A stretch of 64,000 bases of DNA. Source: Parvibaculum sp. (GTDB lineage Bacteria; Pseudomonadota; Alphaproteobacteria; Parvibaculales; Parvibaculaceae). The notes under the pieces are model-generated. The model ran no database searches. It was not told the DNA's origin and was given only the letters and a program-made list of their open reading frames with translations. Of this stretch, positions 41,109-50,092 are shown piece by piece. Location: the NCBI GenBank assembly GCA_002694985.1, contig NZNS01000009.1, positions 248,001 to 312,000 on the forward strand, in the 5' to 3' direction. The position numbers were made by a program, and so were the translations under genes. Position 1 is the stretch's first letter. Every line of letters begins with the position of its first letter.

Positions 41109-41972
41109 GTGCGCTGGGGCGTCGAGCAACGACTTGAGTTTATCGAGTTCCGCCTGTTCTGGGAGGGAGCGATCAACCGCGCCGATATTGTTGATTTTTT
41201 TGGCGTTTCTGTTCCGCAGGCGTCGAAGGATCTGACTCTCTACCAAGAGCGGGCGCCGGGCAATATGGTGTACGACACACGCGGCAAGCGCTATGTCGCG
41301 GCCGAGAAGTTTGTTCTACGCTTCCTGGATCCTGACCCTTATGTGTACCTTGCCCAGCTCCGCTCTGTCGCCGAAGGGACCGTCCCAGCCCATGATTCTC
41401 TGATAGCGGTGCTGCCAAACACCGATGTGGCGCTTACGCCCAAGCGGGACATTGATATCGAGGTTCTAAGGAATGTCCTCGACGCCACCCGCGAAGGCGC
41501 TTCGCTGGACATCTATTATCAGTCGATGAACCGGTCACGACCTGATCCGATATGGCGCAGGATCACGCCCCACGCCTTTGGCTATGACGGCTTCCGTTGG
41601 CACGCGCGGGCCTACTGCCATCTTGAGCACAAGTTCAAAGACTTTCTGCTGCCGCGCATCCTCGAAGTAGGGGGAAAGGATGAGCCCGGAGCGTCCGGGG
41701 ATGAGGACTGGCTCTGGAACAATTTCTTTGACGTCGTTGTCGGTCCACATCCCGATTTGACGGAGAGCCAAAAGAAAGTTGTCGCCAAGGATTACGGGTT
41801 CGAGCATGGCAACGGCACCCTGTCCGTCCGCTATGCAATGCTGTTCTATGTGCTCAAACGACTAGGCCTGCTTGGCGATGCTGCAAAACAGAGGGCTCGT
41901 ACACAGCACATTGTTACAGTGAACCGGAAGGAAACCGAGGCAGCGCTAGAGAAGGCGGAATATCAGCTATGA
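41109..41972 (+). CDS. WYL-domain transcriptional regulator, BrxR/CapW type
   Basis: 287 residues from a GTG at 41109. N-terminal winged helix RWGVEQRLEFIEFRLFWEGAINRADIVDFFGVSVPQASKDL, followed by APGNMVYD, a WYL-type domain (YYQSMNRSRPDPIWRRITPHAFGYDGFRWHARAY) and a C-terminal dimerisation extension. This is the BrxR/CapW family that guards BREX, CBASS and other defence operons; members repress until a ligand, perhaps a nucleic acid fragment, binds the WYL domain. An inverted repeat just upstream is the likely target. First gene of the rightward operon; because it also faces the leftward operon it may control both. Confidence 0.92.
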   Translation: MRWGVEQRLEFIEFRLFWEGAINRADIVDFFGVSVPQASKDLTLYQERAPGNMVYDTRGKRYVAAEKFVLRFLDPDPYVYLAQLRSVAEGTVPAHDSLIAVLPNTDVALTPKRDIDIEVLRNVLDATREGASLDIYYQSMNRSRPDPIWRRITPHAFGYDGFRWHARAYCHLEHKFKDFLLPRILEVGGKDEPGASGDEDWLWNNFFDVVVGPHPDLTESQKKVVAKDYGFEHGNGTLSVRYAMLFYVLKRLGLLGDAAKQRARTQHIVTVNRKETEAALEKAEYQL

Positions 41973-41997
41973 CCGCATTGGGGGGACATGTCGGCTA

Positions 41998-44900
41998 ATG
42001 GGGGCGAGACTCGAAGATATCAAGAACGGCGCGTCAGTCCGCGGCATTACGTCCGCGCAGCCGGTTCAGGTTGTGTCCGTCGACTGGATCGGCGACCAAG
42101 CCATTAGCGTCGTTTTCCGCGATCACAGTGGAACCGTTGCCGAATCCATTCTCTATCGGGACGACGAGCATCGGCTCGAAGTCGAGAAATCGGGCCGCCC
42201 CTGGTCCTTCGATGCCGATGGTGCATTGCTGCGGCTAGTCACGGAAGCCAACCGGATCAAACTGGCGCACTATTTCGATCCCTATCTTGCGATCCACACC
42301 AGCCTGGTCGATCCGCTGCCGCACCAGATCTCCGCTGTCTATGGCGAGATGCTCCCCCGCCAACCGCTGCGCTTCCTCCTCGCCGACGATCCCGGCGCGG
42401 GCAAGACGATCATGGCTGGCCTTCTCATCAAGGAACTCATCGCGCGCAGCGATCTCGAACGGTGCCTCGTCGTCGCACCTGGCAGCCTGGTCGAGCAGTG
42501 GCAGGACGAGCTCGGCCAGAAGTTCAATCTGGAATTCGACATCCTCACGCGCGACATGATCGAGACGTCGCGATCCGGCAATCCGTTCTCCGACCGCAAC
42601 CGACTGATCGTGCGTCTCGACGTCCTGGCGCGCAATGAAGAGCTCCAGGACAAGCTCATGAGCGCGCAGGAATGGGACCTGATCATCTGCGACGAAGCGC
42701 ACCGCATGTCGGCCACCTATTTCGGCGGTGAAGTCAAATACACCAAGCGCTACCAGATCGGCCAGAAGCTCGGCCAGGCCTGTCGCCACCTGCTGCTGAT
42801 GTCGGCGACACCGCACAACGGCAAGGAAGAGGACTTCCAGCTCTTCATGGCTCTGCTTGACGGTGACCGCTTCGAGGGCCGGTTCCGCGATGGTGTCCAT
42901 TATGCCGATACAGAAGACATGATGCGGCGGCTGACCAAGGAGGAACTGCTCAAATTCGATGGCCGGCCGCTGTTTCCCGAGCGTCGGGCCTACACTGTCA
43001 AGTATGAGCTCTCCGAGGGTGAGGCCGCGCTCTATACGGCGGTCACTGAGTACGTGCGGACCGAGATGAACCGCGTGCAGCGCTTTGCTGAGGGCGACGG
43101 CAAGAAGCGGAACAATGTTGGCTTCGCCTTGCAGATCCTCCAGCGCCGCCTGGCGTCTTCGCCTGCCGCAATCTACCAATCGCTGAAGCGCCGCCGCGAG
43201 CGTCTGGAAAGCGAGCTCGGCGAGGCGCGCCTTGCTACGAAGGGTCGCCAGGCAGGCTTCGACGAGCGGGCGGTCAATGCCGACATCCTGCGCAACATCG
43301 AGGAATATGGGCAGGAGGAAATCGACGAGCTCGAGGACCTGATCTCCACCGGTGCGACGACCGCCGAGACTGTGGAGCAGCTCGCTCTTGAGGTCGAGAC
43401 GCTGAAAAGCCTCGAAGCCATGGCGCTTGGCGTGCTGCGCTCCGGCGTGGACACGAAATGGAGCCAGCTCAACCGCATCCTCGACGATGATTTGATGATC
43501 GACTCGGCCAAGAACCGCCGAAAGCTGATCATCTTCACCGAACCGAAGGACACCCTGAACTACCTGCTCGAAAAGGTGCGCGCGCGTCTTGGCAACCCCG
43601 AAGCGGTCGATGTGATCCACGGCGGCGTATCACGCGAGGAACGCCGCAAGGTGGTCGAACGCTTCATGCAGGACAAGGACCTGCTTGTGCTGATCGCGAA
43701 CGATGCCGCCGGCGAGGGCGTCAACCTTCAGCGCGGGCATCTGATGGTCAATTACGACCTGCCCTGGAATCCCAACAAGATTGAACAACGCTTCGGCCGC
43801 GTCCATCGCATCGGCCAGACGGAGGTTTGCCACCTCTGGAACCTGGTCGCAGCTGACACGCGCGAGGGCGAAGTCTATGCCCGCCTCCTCGAAAAGCTGG
43901 AGGCTGCGCGCGAGGCCCTGGGTGGGCGCGTCTATGACGTGCTCGGCGAACTTTTCGAGGGCACCGCGCTCAAGGACCTTCTGTTCCAGGCGATTCAGTA
44001 TGGCGAGCAGGACGACGTGAAGGCTCGCCTTTTGCAGCAGGTCGATGGCGCGGTCGACCGGACTCACCTGCTTGAGCTGCTCCGGCGGCGGGCTCTGACC
44101 AACGACACCATGCCCGAAGCCAAAGTCGAGGAGCTGCGGCTCGAGATGGAACGGGCCGAAGCACTGCGCCTTCAGCCGCATCATATCCAGAGTTTCTTCG
44201 TCGAGGCATTCCAGCATCTCGGCGGCCGACTCAAGCGCCGCGAAGAAGGGCGCTGGGAAGTCACTCACGTGCCGGTGCGCATCCGCGAACGCGATCGGCA
44301 GATCGGCACCGGTGCGCCGATCCAAAAGCAGTACGAGCGGATCTGCTTCGAAAAGAGCCTGATCAACCAGCAGCCGGTTGCGGCCTTCATCTGTCCTGGG
44401 CACCCATTGCTGGAAGCAGTGATCAGCCTGATCCGGGAACAGTATGAGCAGATCATGCGACAGGGCGCGATCCTGGTCGATGACACTGACCCGGGCGATA
44501 GCCTCTCGGCGATCTTCCTTCTAGAACACGCGGTGCAGGATGGACGGATGACGAGCGGCGGCAAACCGCATGTGATCTCGCAACGCCTACAGTTCGCCGC
44601 GATCGACAAGGCGGGTGATGCGGTCAACGCTGGTATCGCGCCGCATCTCAACCTTCGCCCCGCAACTACCGAAGAGATCGACGCCGTCGGCAATCTACTG
44701 GATGAGGATTGGCTGACGAGTGAACTGGAGAAGACAGCCATCCGCTTCGCCACCGTGGAGCTGGCACAGGGGCATGTCGCGGAGATCAAGGCCCGCCGCC
44801 TTCCGGAGATCGACAAAGTCGAACAGGAAGTTCGAGCCCGGCTCAAGAAGGAAATCAATTACTGGGACTCTCGGGCCTTCGAACTGAAGGAGGAGGAGAA

Positions 44901-45501
44901 GGCCGGCAAAAAGGCACGACTGAGCTGGCAAAATGCGCAGCGACGCGCCGAAGAACTGGCCGAGCGCCAGAAGCGCCGAATGGACCAATTGGAGCAGGAG
45001 CGGTTCATCACTTCGCAGCCACCCCGTGTGCGTGGCGGGATGGTGGTGATTCCGCGAGGTCTTCTCGTCGCTCGTCAATCACCAGCCGTACCCGACCGTT
45101 TCGCCGAAGATCCGGCGGCGCGGCGCGCGATCGAACTCGCCGCGATGGAAGCAGTCATGGCCGCAGAACGCGCGCTCGGGCATGTTCCTGTCGACGTCTC
45201 CGCGCAAAAGATCGGCTACGACATCGCGTCGCACGATCCGAAATCGGGGCACCTGCGCTTCATCGAGGTCAAAGGACGGATCGACGGCGCGGACACCGTG
45301 ATGCTCACGCGGCAGGAGATCATCACTTCGCTGCACGAGCCGGAGAAGTTCATCCTGGCGATCGTCTCCGTCAATGGCGGCTTCGCTCATGTGCCGCGCT
45401 ATGTGCGCGGCCCGCTCGTTGAGCGGGAGCCGTCGTTTCTCGAAACCGCGATCCAGTTCGACCTCCGACGCCTGCTGGAGCGGGCGCGAGAGCCGGCATA
45501 A
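41998..45501 (+). CDS. SNF2-family helicase with C-terminal DUF3883 domain (Hma helicase-like)
   Basis: 1,167 residues. SF2/SNF2 motifs: LADDPGAGKTIMAGLLIKEL (Walker A, 131-137), CDEAH (231-235), LLLMSATPHNGK (266-276), and in the second lobe NDAAGEGVNLQRGHLMVNYDLPWNPNKIEQR followed by FGRVHRIGQT. A helical arginine-rich segment (900-1000) leads to a DUF3883 domain at 1060-1160 with GYDIASHD and RFIEVKGR, a PD-(D/E)xK-like core. Helicases of this plan go with DUF1156 methylases and DUF499 ATPases in Hma-type loci and resemble the SNF2 subunit of class 1 DISARM. The DUF3883 domain may be a nuclease or DNA-end sensor. Confidence 0.92.
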   Translation: MGARLEDIKNGASVRGITSAQPVQVVSVDWIGDQAISVVFRDHSGTVAESILYRDDEHRLEVEKSGRPWSFDADGALLRLVTEANRIKLAHYFDPYLAIHTSLVDPLPHQISAVYGEMLPRQPLRFLLADDPGAGKTIMAGLLIKELIARSDLERCLVVAPGSLVEQWQDELGQKFNLEFDILTRDMIETSRSGNPFSDRNRLIVRLDVLARNEELQDKLMSAQEWDLIICDEAHRMSATYFGGEVKYTKRYQIGQKLGQACRHLLLMSATPHNGKEEDFQLFMALLDGDRFEGRFRDGVHYADTEDMMRRLTKEELLKFDGRPLFPERRAYTVKYELSEGEAALYTAVTEYVRTEMNRVQRFAEGDGKKRNNVGFALQILQRRLASSPAAIYQSLKRRRERLESELGEARLATKGRQAGFDERAVNADILRNIEEYGQEEIDELEDLISTGATTAETVEQLALEVETLKSLEAMALGVLRSGVDTKWSQLNRILDDDLMIDSAKNRRKLIIFTEPKDTLNYLLEKVRARLGNPEAVDVIHGGVSREERRKVVERFMQDKDLLVLIANDAAGEGVNLQRGHLMVNYDLPWNPNKIEQRFGRVHRIGQTEVCHLWNLVAADTREGEVYARLLEKLEAAREALGGRVYDVLGELFEGTALKDLLFQAIQYGEQDDVKARLLQQVDGAVDRTHLLELLRRRALTNDTMPEAKVEELRLEMERAEALRLQPHHIQSFFVEAFQHLGGRLKRREEGRWEVTHVPVRIRERDRQIGTGAPIQKQYERICFEKSLINQQPVAAFICPGHPLLEAVISLIREQYEQIMRQGAILVDDTDPGDSLSAIFLLEHAVQDGRMTSGGKPHVISQRLQFAAIDKAGDAVNAGIAPHLNLRPATTEEIDAVGNLLDEDWLTSELEKTAIRFATVELAQGHVAEIKARRLPEIDKVEQEVRARLKKEINYWDSRAFELKEEEKAGKKARLSWQNAQRRAEELAERQKRRMDQLEQERFITSQPPRVRGGMVVIPRGLLVARQSPAVPDRFAEDPAARRAIELAAMEAVMAAERALGHVPVDVSAQKIGYDIASHDPKSGHLRFIEVKGRIDGADTVMLTRQEIITSLHEPEKFILAIVSVNGGFAHVPRYVRGPLVEREPSFLETAIQFDLRRLLERAREPA

Positions 45502-45513
45502 TGGGGGAATCAC

Positions 45514-47145
45514 ATGAGGCAGACTGCTGAGAACATTTCCGTGCATGACGCTGAGCAGCGCATCTTCGTGCAAATCGCGTCGCAGGTCGGGCTTGTTGTT
45601 CGTGGTCCCGACATTTTCCGCGAGTTGCAAAAGCGAGTTTTGAGGTGGGGATTCGATCCCGGCAGAAACCTGAGAAATATTCCCGCCGGCGCTTGGGATG
45701 GGGATTCATTTGAGATTGATCAGGACAATTCTGAACAGGCCGAGGCGATCAAGCTGGAAGAGCCTCGGTATTGGGCGTTCAGACTGCGCGAGCGACTCAA
45801 AGATACGTCGCGCATCTGGACTACCGAGGTAGGTATCGCGGAGCGGAGCGCCACGGAAGCAGTTTTCGGAGTTCGTCTCATCGGCGCACAGCGGGGAAGC
45901 GCCGAGCCGATTCCTCGCTCGATACCCAATTTCGTTCGTGGCGTTGCATTTACGCAGGACGCCTATCTTGATGGGCGCCCAACATCGGCTGATCCGTGGC
46001 TCGTGGAGTCAGAGCAGGATGTCGATGAGCTTGTAGCCTTTTTGGAAGCGCCGCATCGTCATCATCCCGTTGTCGTCTTCGCTACACCAGAGGGAAGCGC
46101 AAACGCCGACGAGACGGCAATTCCTGTCCACGCCTTCATCCGAAGGACGGTCGGATTTGTGCATGCTGTTGTCATTACATCCGAAGCGGCATTCTCTTTG
46201 ACGAACCGCGTGGGGCGAGAGTTCTCGGTCTATCGCCAGGCAGTTCGAACCTACAATCCTGGCTTTAGCCCCGACGCGCATCTCCCGACCGACCATCCAG
46301 TCGCGACTGCCGCACGCATCGCTGACTGGGGAGATAGTGTCGGCTCAACCTTTGCGGATTTCCTCGTTGAGCAGGCGCTTCGGATCACTCGCCCGCGCGA
46401 CGTTCTCGAACGGGAGCAACCGTCGTTTCAGCACGTCAAGCGCATCGCGGCGCAACGGGCTCGCGAAAGTGCCTCAGCCGAAGGGCAAGGCGACACCGAG
46501 CTTTTGCGGCTAGCAGACGAGGAGTTGCGCGCGGCGAAGCAAGAGGCCGAAGCCAGTCTTGAGCTGGCGCTTAACGCCGACGCCGAGCGGCAACAGGCTC
46601 TGTCGGAACTGCGGCAGATCAAGGCGAGCTATATGGCGCTCCAGGCCCGCCTTGATGCGGTGCTTGCAGAGCACCCGAAGAGCGCAGAGCCGATTTTTCC
46701 GGACAGCTTGGACGAGATCGAGACCTGGGCGCAAGCTCATCTCAGTGGCCAAGTGGAGCTGCATCCCAAGGCGATCAAGGCTGCGAGGGGTTCAGACTTC
46801 AAGGATGTCGCACTTGTCTACAACGCGCTCCTAATGATGCGGAATCTCTATGTCCCCATGCGCCGCATCGGCGGCATCGAGCACAAGAATGCTTTTGAAC
46901 AAAGGCTCGGGGAGCTTGGTTTGGAAAATACTCCATGCTTTGCCCAAGAAAACAAGGCAAAGAACTTTGGAGGAGCATATTTCGTTCGCTATCAGGACTC
47001 TACGCGCGAGCTTGATTGGCATTTGAAAGGCAGCAACAGCCGCGATGAGCGGCTGGGCTTCCGCCTATACTATTTCTGGGACGCTGAGACCGGCCGCGTT
47101 GTCGTCGGGTACTTTCCCGGACACCTCAAGAACGACATCACGTAG
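45514..47145 (+). CDS. Uncharacterised 543-residue protein with coiled coil
   Basis: I do not recognise this protein as a whole. It starts 12 bases after the helicase stop and is followed within 7 bases by the methylase start, so it is a true member of the operon. Residues 1-250 are mixed alpha/beta with no catalytic motif I can name (blocks such as WTTEVGIAERSATEAVFGVRLIG and HPVVVFATPEGSA). Residues 310-380 form a long heptad-rich coiled coil (LLRLADEELRAAKQEAEASL onward). The C-terminal part, ending in LDWHLKGSNSRDERLGFRLYYFWDAETGRVVVGYFPGHL, resembles a small RelE-like or OB-like module found at the C terminus of other defence-island proteins. Possible roles: sensor, adaptor or effector. 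Confidence 0.82.
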   Translation: MRQTAENISVHDAEQRIFVQIASQVGLVVRGPDIFRELQKRVLRWGFDPGRNLRNIPAGAWDGDSFEIDQDNSEQAEAIKLEEPRYWAFRLRERLKDTSRIWTTEVGIAERSATEAVFGVRLIGAQRGSAEPIPRSIPNFVRGVAFTQDAYLDGRPTSADPWLVESEQDVDELVAFLEAPHRHHPVVVFATPEGSANADETAIPVHAFIRRTVGFVHAVVITSEAAFSLTNRVGREFSVYRQAVRTYNPGFSPDAHLPTDHPVATAARIADWGDSVGSTFADFLVEQALRITRPRDVLEREQPSFQHVKRIAAQRARESASAEGQGDTELLRLADEELRAAKQEAEASLELALNADAERQQALSELRQIKASYMALQARLDAVLAEHPKSAEPIFPDSLDEIETWAQAHLSGQVELHPKAIKAARGSDFKDVALVYNALLMMRNLYVPMRRIGGIEHKNAFEQRLGELGLENTPCFAQENKAKNFGGAYFVRYQDSTRELDWHLKGSNSRDERLGFRLYYFWDAETGRVVVGYFPGHLKNDIT

Positions 47146-47152
47146 GGCCACA

Positions 47153-50080
47153 ATGACATACAAAAAGAAACTCATCGAAGTCGCCATTCCACTCGAAGCG
47201 ATCAACGCGGCGTCGGCGCGTGAGAAGTCGATCCGGCATGGGCATCCGTCCACACTGCATTTGTGGTGGGCTCGGCGACCGCTGGCGGCATGCCGGGCTG
47301 TACTATTCGCCCAGCTCGTCGACGACCCTTCTTCTCGCGTCGATGAACTGCTCGCCGACTCGAAACTCCGCGCTCAGGCGGAGGCGGAGCTTCCAGAGCG
47401 CCTGGCCGCCTGGGAGAAGAGCAAGGCCTCAGCGCAGGGGACGGCGGCGAGTGCGCCTGAGCCGACGCTGGAGGATGTCGCGGTCGAGATCGAGCGCAAG
47501 CGGCTCTTCGCCATCATCGAGGATCTGGTGAAATGGGAGAACTCGACCAACGAGGAGGTGCTGGAACGCGCGCGGGCCGAGATCCGGCGCAGCTGCGGCG
47601 GCGTGCTGCCCCCGGTCTATGATCCGTTCTCGGGCGGCGGGTCGATCCCGCTCGAGGCGCAGCGGCTGGGCCTGCCCGCCTACGGGTCCGACCTGAACCC
47701 GGTGGCTGTGATGATCGGCAAGGCGATGATCGAGATCCCGCCGAAGTTCAAGGACATGCCCCCCATCCACCCTGGCATCAAGGAGCGGTCGTTCTACCGC
47801 AACGCCGAGGGGCTGGCCGAGGATGTGAAATACTACGGCGAGTGGATGCGCGAGAAGGCGTGGGAGCGCATCGGACATCTATACCCGCAGGTGGACCTGC
47901 CGAAGGAATATGGTGGCGGCAAGGCGACGGTGATCGCGTGGATCTGGGCGCGGACGGTGCCGAGCCCGGACCCTGCCTTCTCGGATGTGCAAGTGCCGAT
48001 CGCGTCGAGCTTCCTGCTGAGTTCGAAGGCCGGGAAGGAGGCGTGGATTGAGCCTCTTGTTGATCGGCAAGCTAAAACGATCTCATATCGCATCCGACAT
48101 GGTGGCACGAAGGCAGAAATCGCCGCAGCGAAGGATGGCACCAAGTTACAGCGCGCGAACTTCCGGTGCCTGATGTCCGGCTCGGCGATCACTGCCGACT
48201 ATGTGAAAAGCGCTGGAAAGTCTGGGAAGCTGGGCCAAACGCTAATCGGCATAATCGCTGAGCGAAAAGGTGGCAGGGTTTATGTCGCGCCTGATGAGCT
48301 GCACGTTTCCCGAGCCTTTGCTCCGGAGATTTCGGACCGCGCAGAGGAATGCCGAGAGACTTTCCTCTACGGCGAAACGCCGGAACGTCTTACGGGTGGA
48401 ACCTGCTACGGATACGGGCTCGACCAGTGGGGCAAACTGTTCACAGATCGCCAGATCTTTGGCCTGAGTGCCTTCAGTGATCTGGTTCATGAAGCACGCG
48501 ATAAGGTCGAAGCAGATGCAGTTGCTGCGGGACTGCAGTCGGACGACCTGCCTCTGCGGGACGGCGGTCTTGGTGCAAAGGCTTATGCGGAGGCTGTGAG
48601 CGTATACTTGGCCTTCGCCATAGACCGAATGGCCGATGCAGGTAGTACGATAGCAACTTGGGCGCATAGCGGGTTCATTCGCTTCACCTTCGCACGCCAA
48701 GCTATTCCGATGACTTGGGATTTTGCGGAATGTAACTTCCTGAGCGATAGCACCGGAAATTTTGGCGGGGCAATCGAATGGATATATAAGGCGATATCCG
48801 AATTCCAGCCTCGCAACATAGGCTCTTTGCGCCAACAAGATGCTCAGCAGGTGGTGTTGCCGGAAAACGCTGTGATCTCCTCGGATCCGCCCTATTACGA
48901 TAATATTGCCTATGCAGACCTATCCGACTTTTTCTATGTTTGGCTGAGGCGCGCGACTAAGCCGGTGTTCCCAGATTTGACTTCGGTTCTTGCAGTGCCC
49001 AAGTCGGAAGAACTCGTTGCCGTCGCTTATCGACATGGTAGCAAGGCAGAGGCAGAAGACTTCTTTCTTAAAGGAATGACCGAAGCCATCACGAGTCTCG
49101 CAAAACAGTCTTCGCCTGACCTGCCGGCTACAATTTATTATGCATTCAAGCAAAGTGAAGTGGAGCAAGAAGGACTCACCTCGACAGGCTGGTCCACCTT
49201 TCTGCAGGCAGTGATTAATGCAGGATATTCGATTGTTGGCACTTGGCCGGTTCGAACAGAGCGTGCGGCAAGAACTGTCGCTTCTGGGACCAACGCCCTC
49301 GCCAACTCGGTTGTCCTTGTCTGCCGCAAAAAGAAAGCGACCGCCGACACTATCACCCGCGCCGAGTTCATCCGCGCCCTGAAACGCGAACTGCCCCCGG
49401 CCATCGCCGAGCTTCAGGCGGCAAACATTGCCCCGGCCGATATGCCGCAATCGGCCATCGGCCCGGGCATGGGCGTTTTCTCGCGCTACAAGGCCGTGCT
49501 GGAATCCGACGACAGCCCAATGAGCGTGAAGACCGCGCTCCAACTCATCAATCGGGAACTCGACGAATATCTCGGCGGCATCCAGGGCGAGTTCGACGCC
49601 GACACCCGTTTTGCCATCACCTGGTTCGAGCAGCACGGCGTTGGCAAAGGCGATTACGGCGTGGCCGACAACCTCGCCCGCGCGCGCGGCATCTCGGTCG
49701 AGAGCGTCAAGCACGCCGGAATTGTCGAAAGCGCCGCCGGCAAGGTTCGCATCCTCGCCCGCGATGAACTCGAGGACGATTGGGAGCCGGAGGAAGACCG
49801 CCATCTCACGGTGTGGGAGTGCCTCCAGCACCTCGTCCGACAGCATGAGAAGGACGGGATATCGCACGACACCGCCGTCCTGTTGAAGAAGATCAACACT
49901 AGGGCCGAGGCGGTGAAGGACCTCGCCTACTGCCTCTACGACATCAGCGCCAACAAGCGGAAGGATGCGAAGGAGGCCACTGCCTACAACGCATTGATCG
50001 CCGACTGGGCGGAACTGACGCGGCAGGCCGCGTCAATCCACGACACGAGTGGCGATCGCCAGATCCGGCTGGACATCTAA
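47153..50080 (+). CDS. DUF1156 adenine-specific DNA methylase (Hma methylase-like)
   Basis: 975 residues from the ATG at 47153 (TYKKKLIEVAIPLEAIN), the standard start of DUF1156 proteins. The family block IRHGHPSTLHLWWARRPLAACRAVLF is followed by the SAM motif DPFSGGGS (157-164) and the amino-methyltransferase motif IV SDPPYYDN (577-584), so the order is that of a circularly arranged N6-adenine methylase. It should mark host DNA so the helicase-nuclease can spare it. The stretch from about 48,060 to 49,300 has lower GC and different codon use than both ends of the gene, which suggests replacement of the recognition region by recombination. Confidence 0.92.
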   Translation: MTYKKKLIEVAIPLEAINAASAREKSIRHGHPSTLHLWWARRPLAACRAVLFAQLVDDPSSRVDELLADSKLRAQAEAELPERLAAWEKSKASAQGTAASAPEPTLEDVAVEIERKRLFAIIEDLVKWENSTNEEVLERARAEIRRSCGGVLPPVYDPFSGGGSIPLEAQRLGLPAYGSDLNPVAVMIGKAMIEIPPKFKDMPPIHPGIKERSFYRNAEGLAEDVKYYGEWMREKAWERIGHLYPQVDLPKEYGGGKATVIAWIWARTVPSPDPAFSDVQVPIASSFLLSSKAGKEAWIEPLVDRQAKTISYRIRHGGTKAEIAAAKDGTKLQRANFRCLMSGSAITADYVKSAGKSGKLGQTLIGIIAERKGGRVYVAPDELHVSRAFAPEISDRAEECRETFLYGETPERLTGGTCYGYGLDQWGKLFTDRQIFGLSAFSDLVHEARDKVEADAVAAGLQSDDLPLRDGGLGAKAYAEAVSVYLAFAIDRMADAGSTIATWAHSGFIRFTFARQAIPMTWDFAECNFLSDSTGNFGGAIEWIYKAISEFQPRNIGSLRQQDAQQVVLPENAVISSDPPYYDNIAYADLSDFFYVWLRRATKPVFPDLTSVLAVPKSEELVAVAYRHGSKAEAEDFFLKGMTEAITSLAKQSSPDLPATIYYAFKQSEVEQEGLTSTGWSTFLQAVINAGYSIVGTWPVRTERAARTVASGTNALANSVVLVCRKKKATADTITRAEFIRALKRELPPAIAELQAANIAPADMPQSAIGPGMGVFSRYKAVLESDDSPMSVKTALQLINRELDEYLGGIQGEFDADTRFAITWFEQHGVGKGDYGVADNLARARGISVESVKHAGIVESAAGKVRILARDELEDDWEPEEDRHLTVWECLQHLVRQHEKDGISHDTAVLLKKINTRAEAVKDLAYCLYDISANKRKDAKEATAYNALIADWAELTRQAASIHDTSGDRQIRLDI

Positions 50081-50092
50081 GGGGGAACGGAC

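Noticed and set aside
42235-43620. A 461-codon minus-strand frame inside the SNF2 helicase
   Set aside because: Antisense shadow; Walker A, DEAH and SATP motifs are all in the plus-strand frame.
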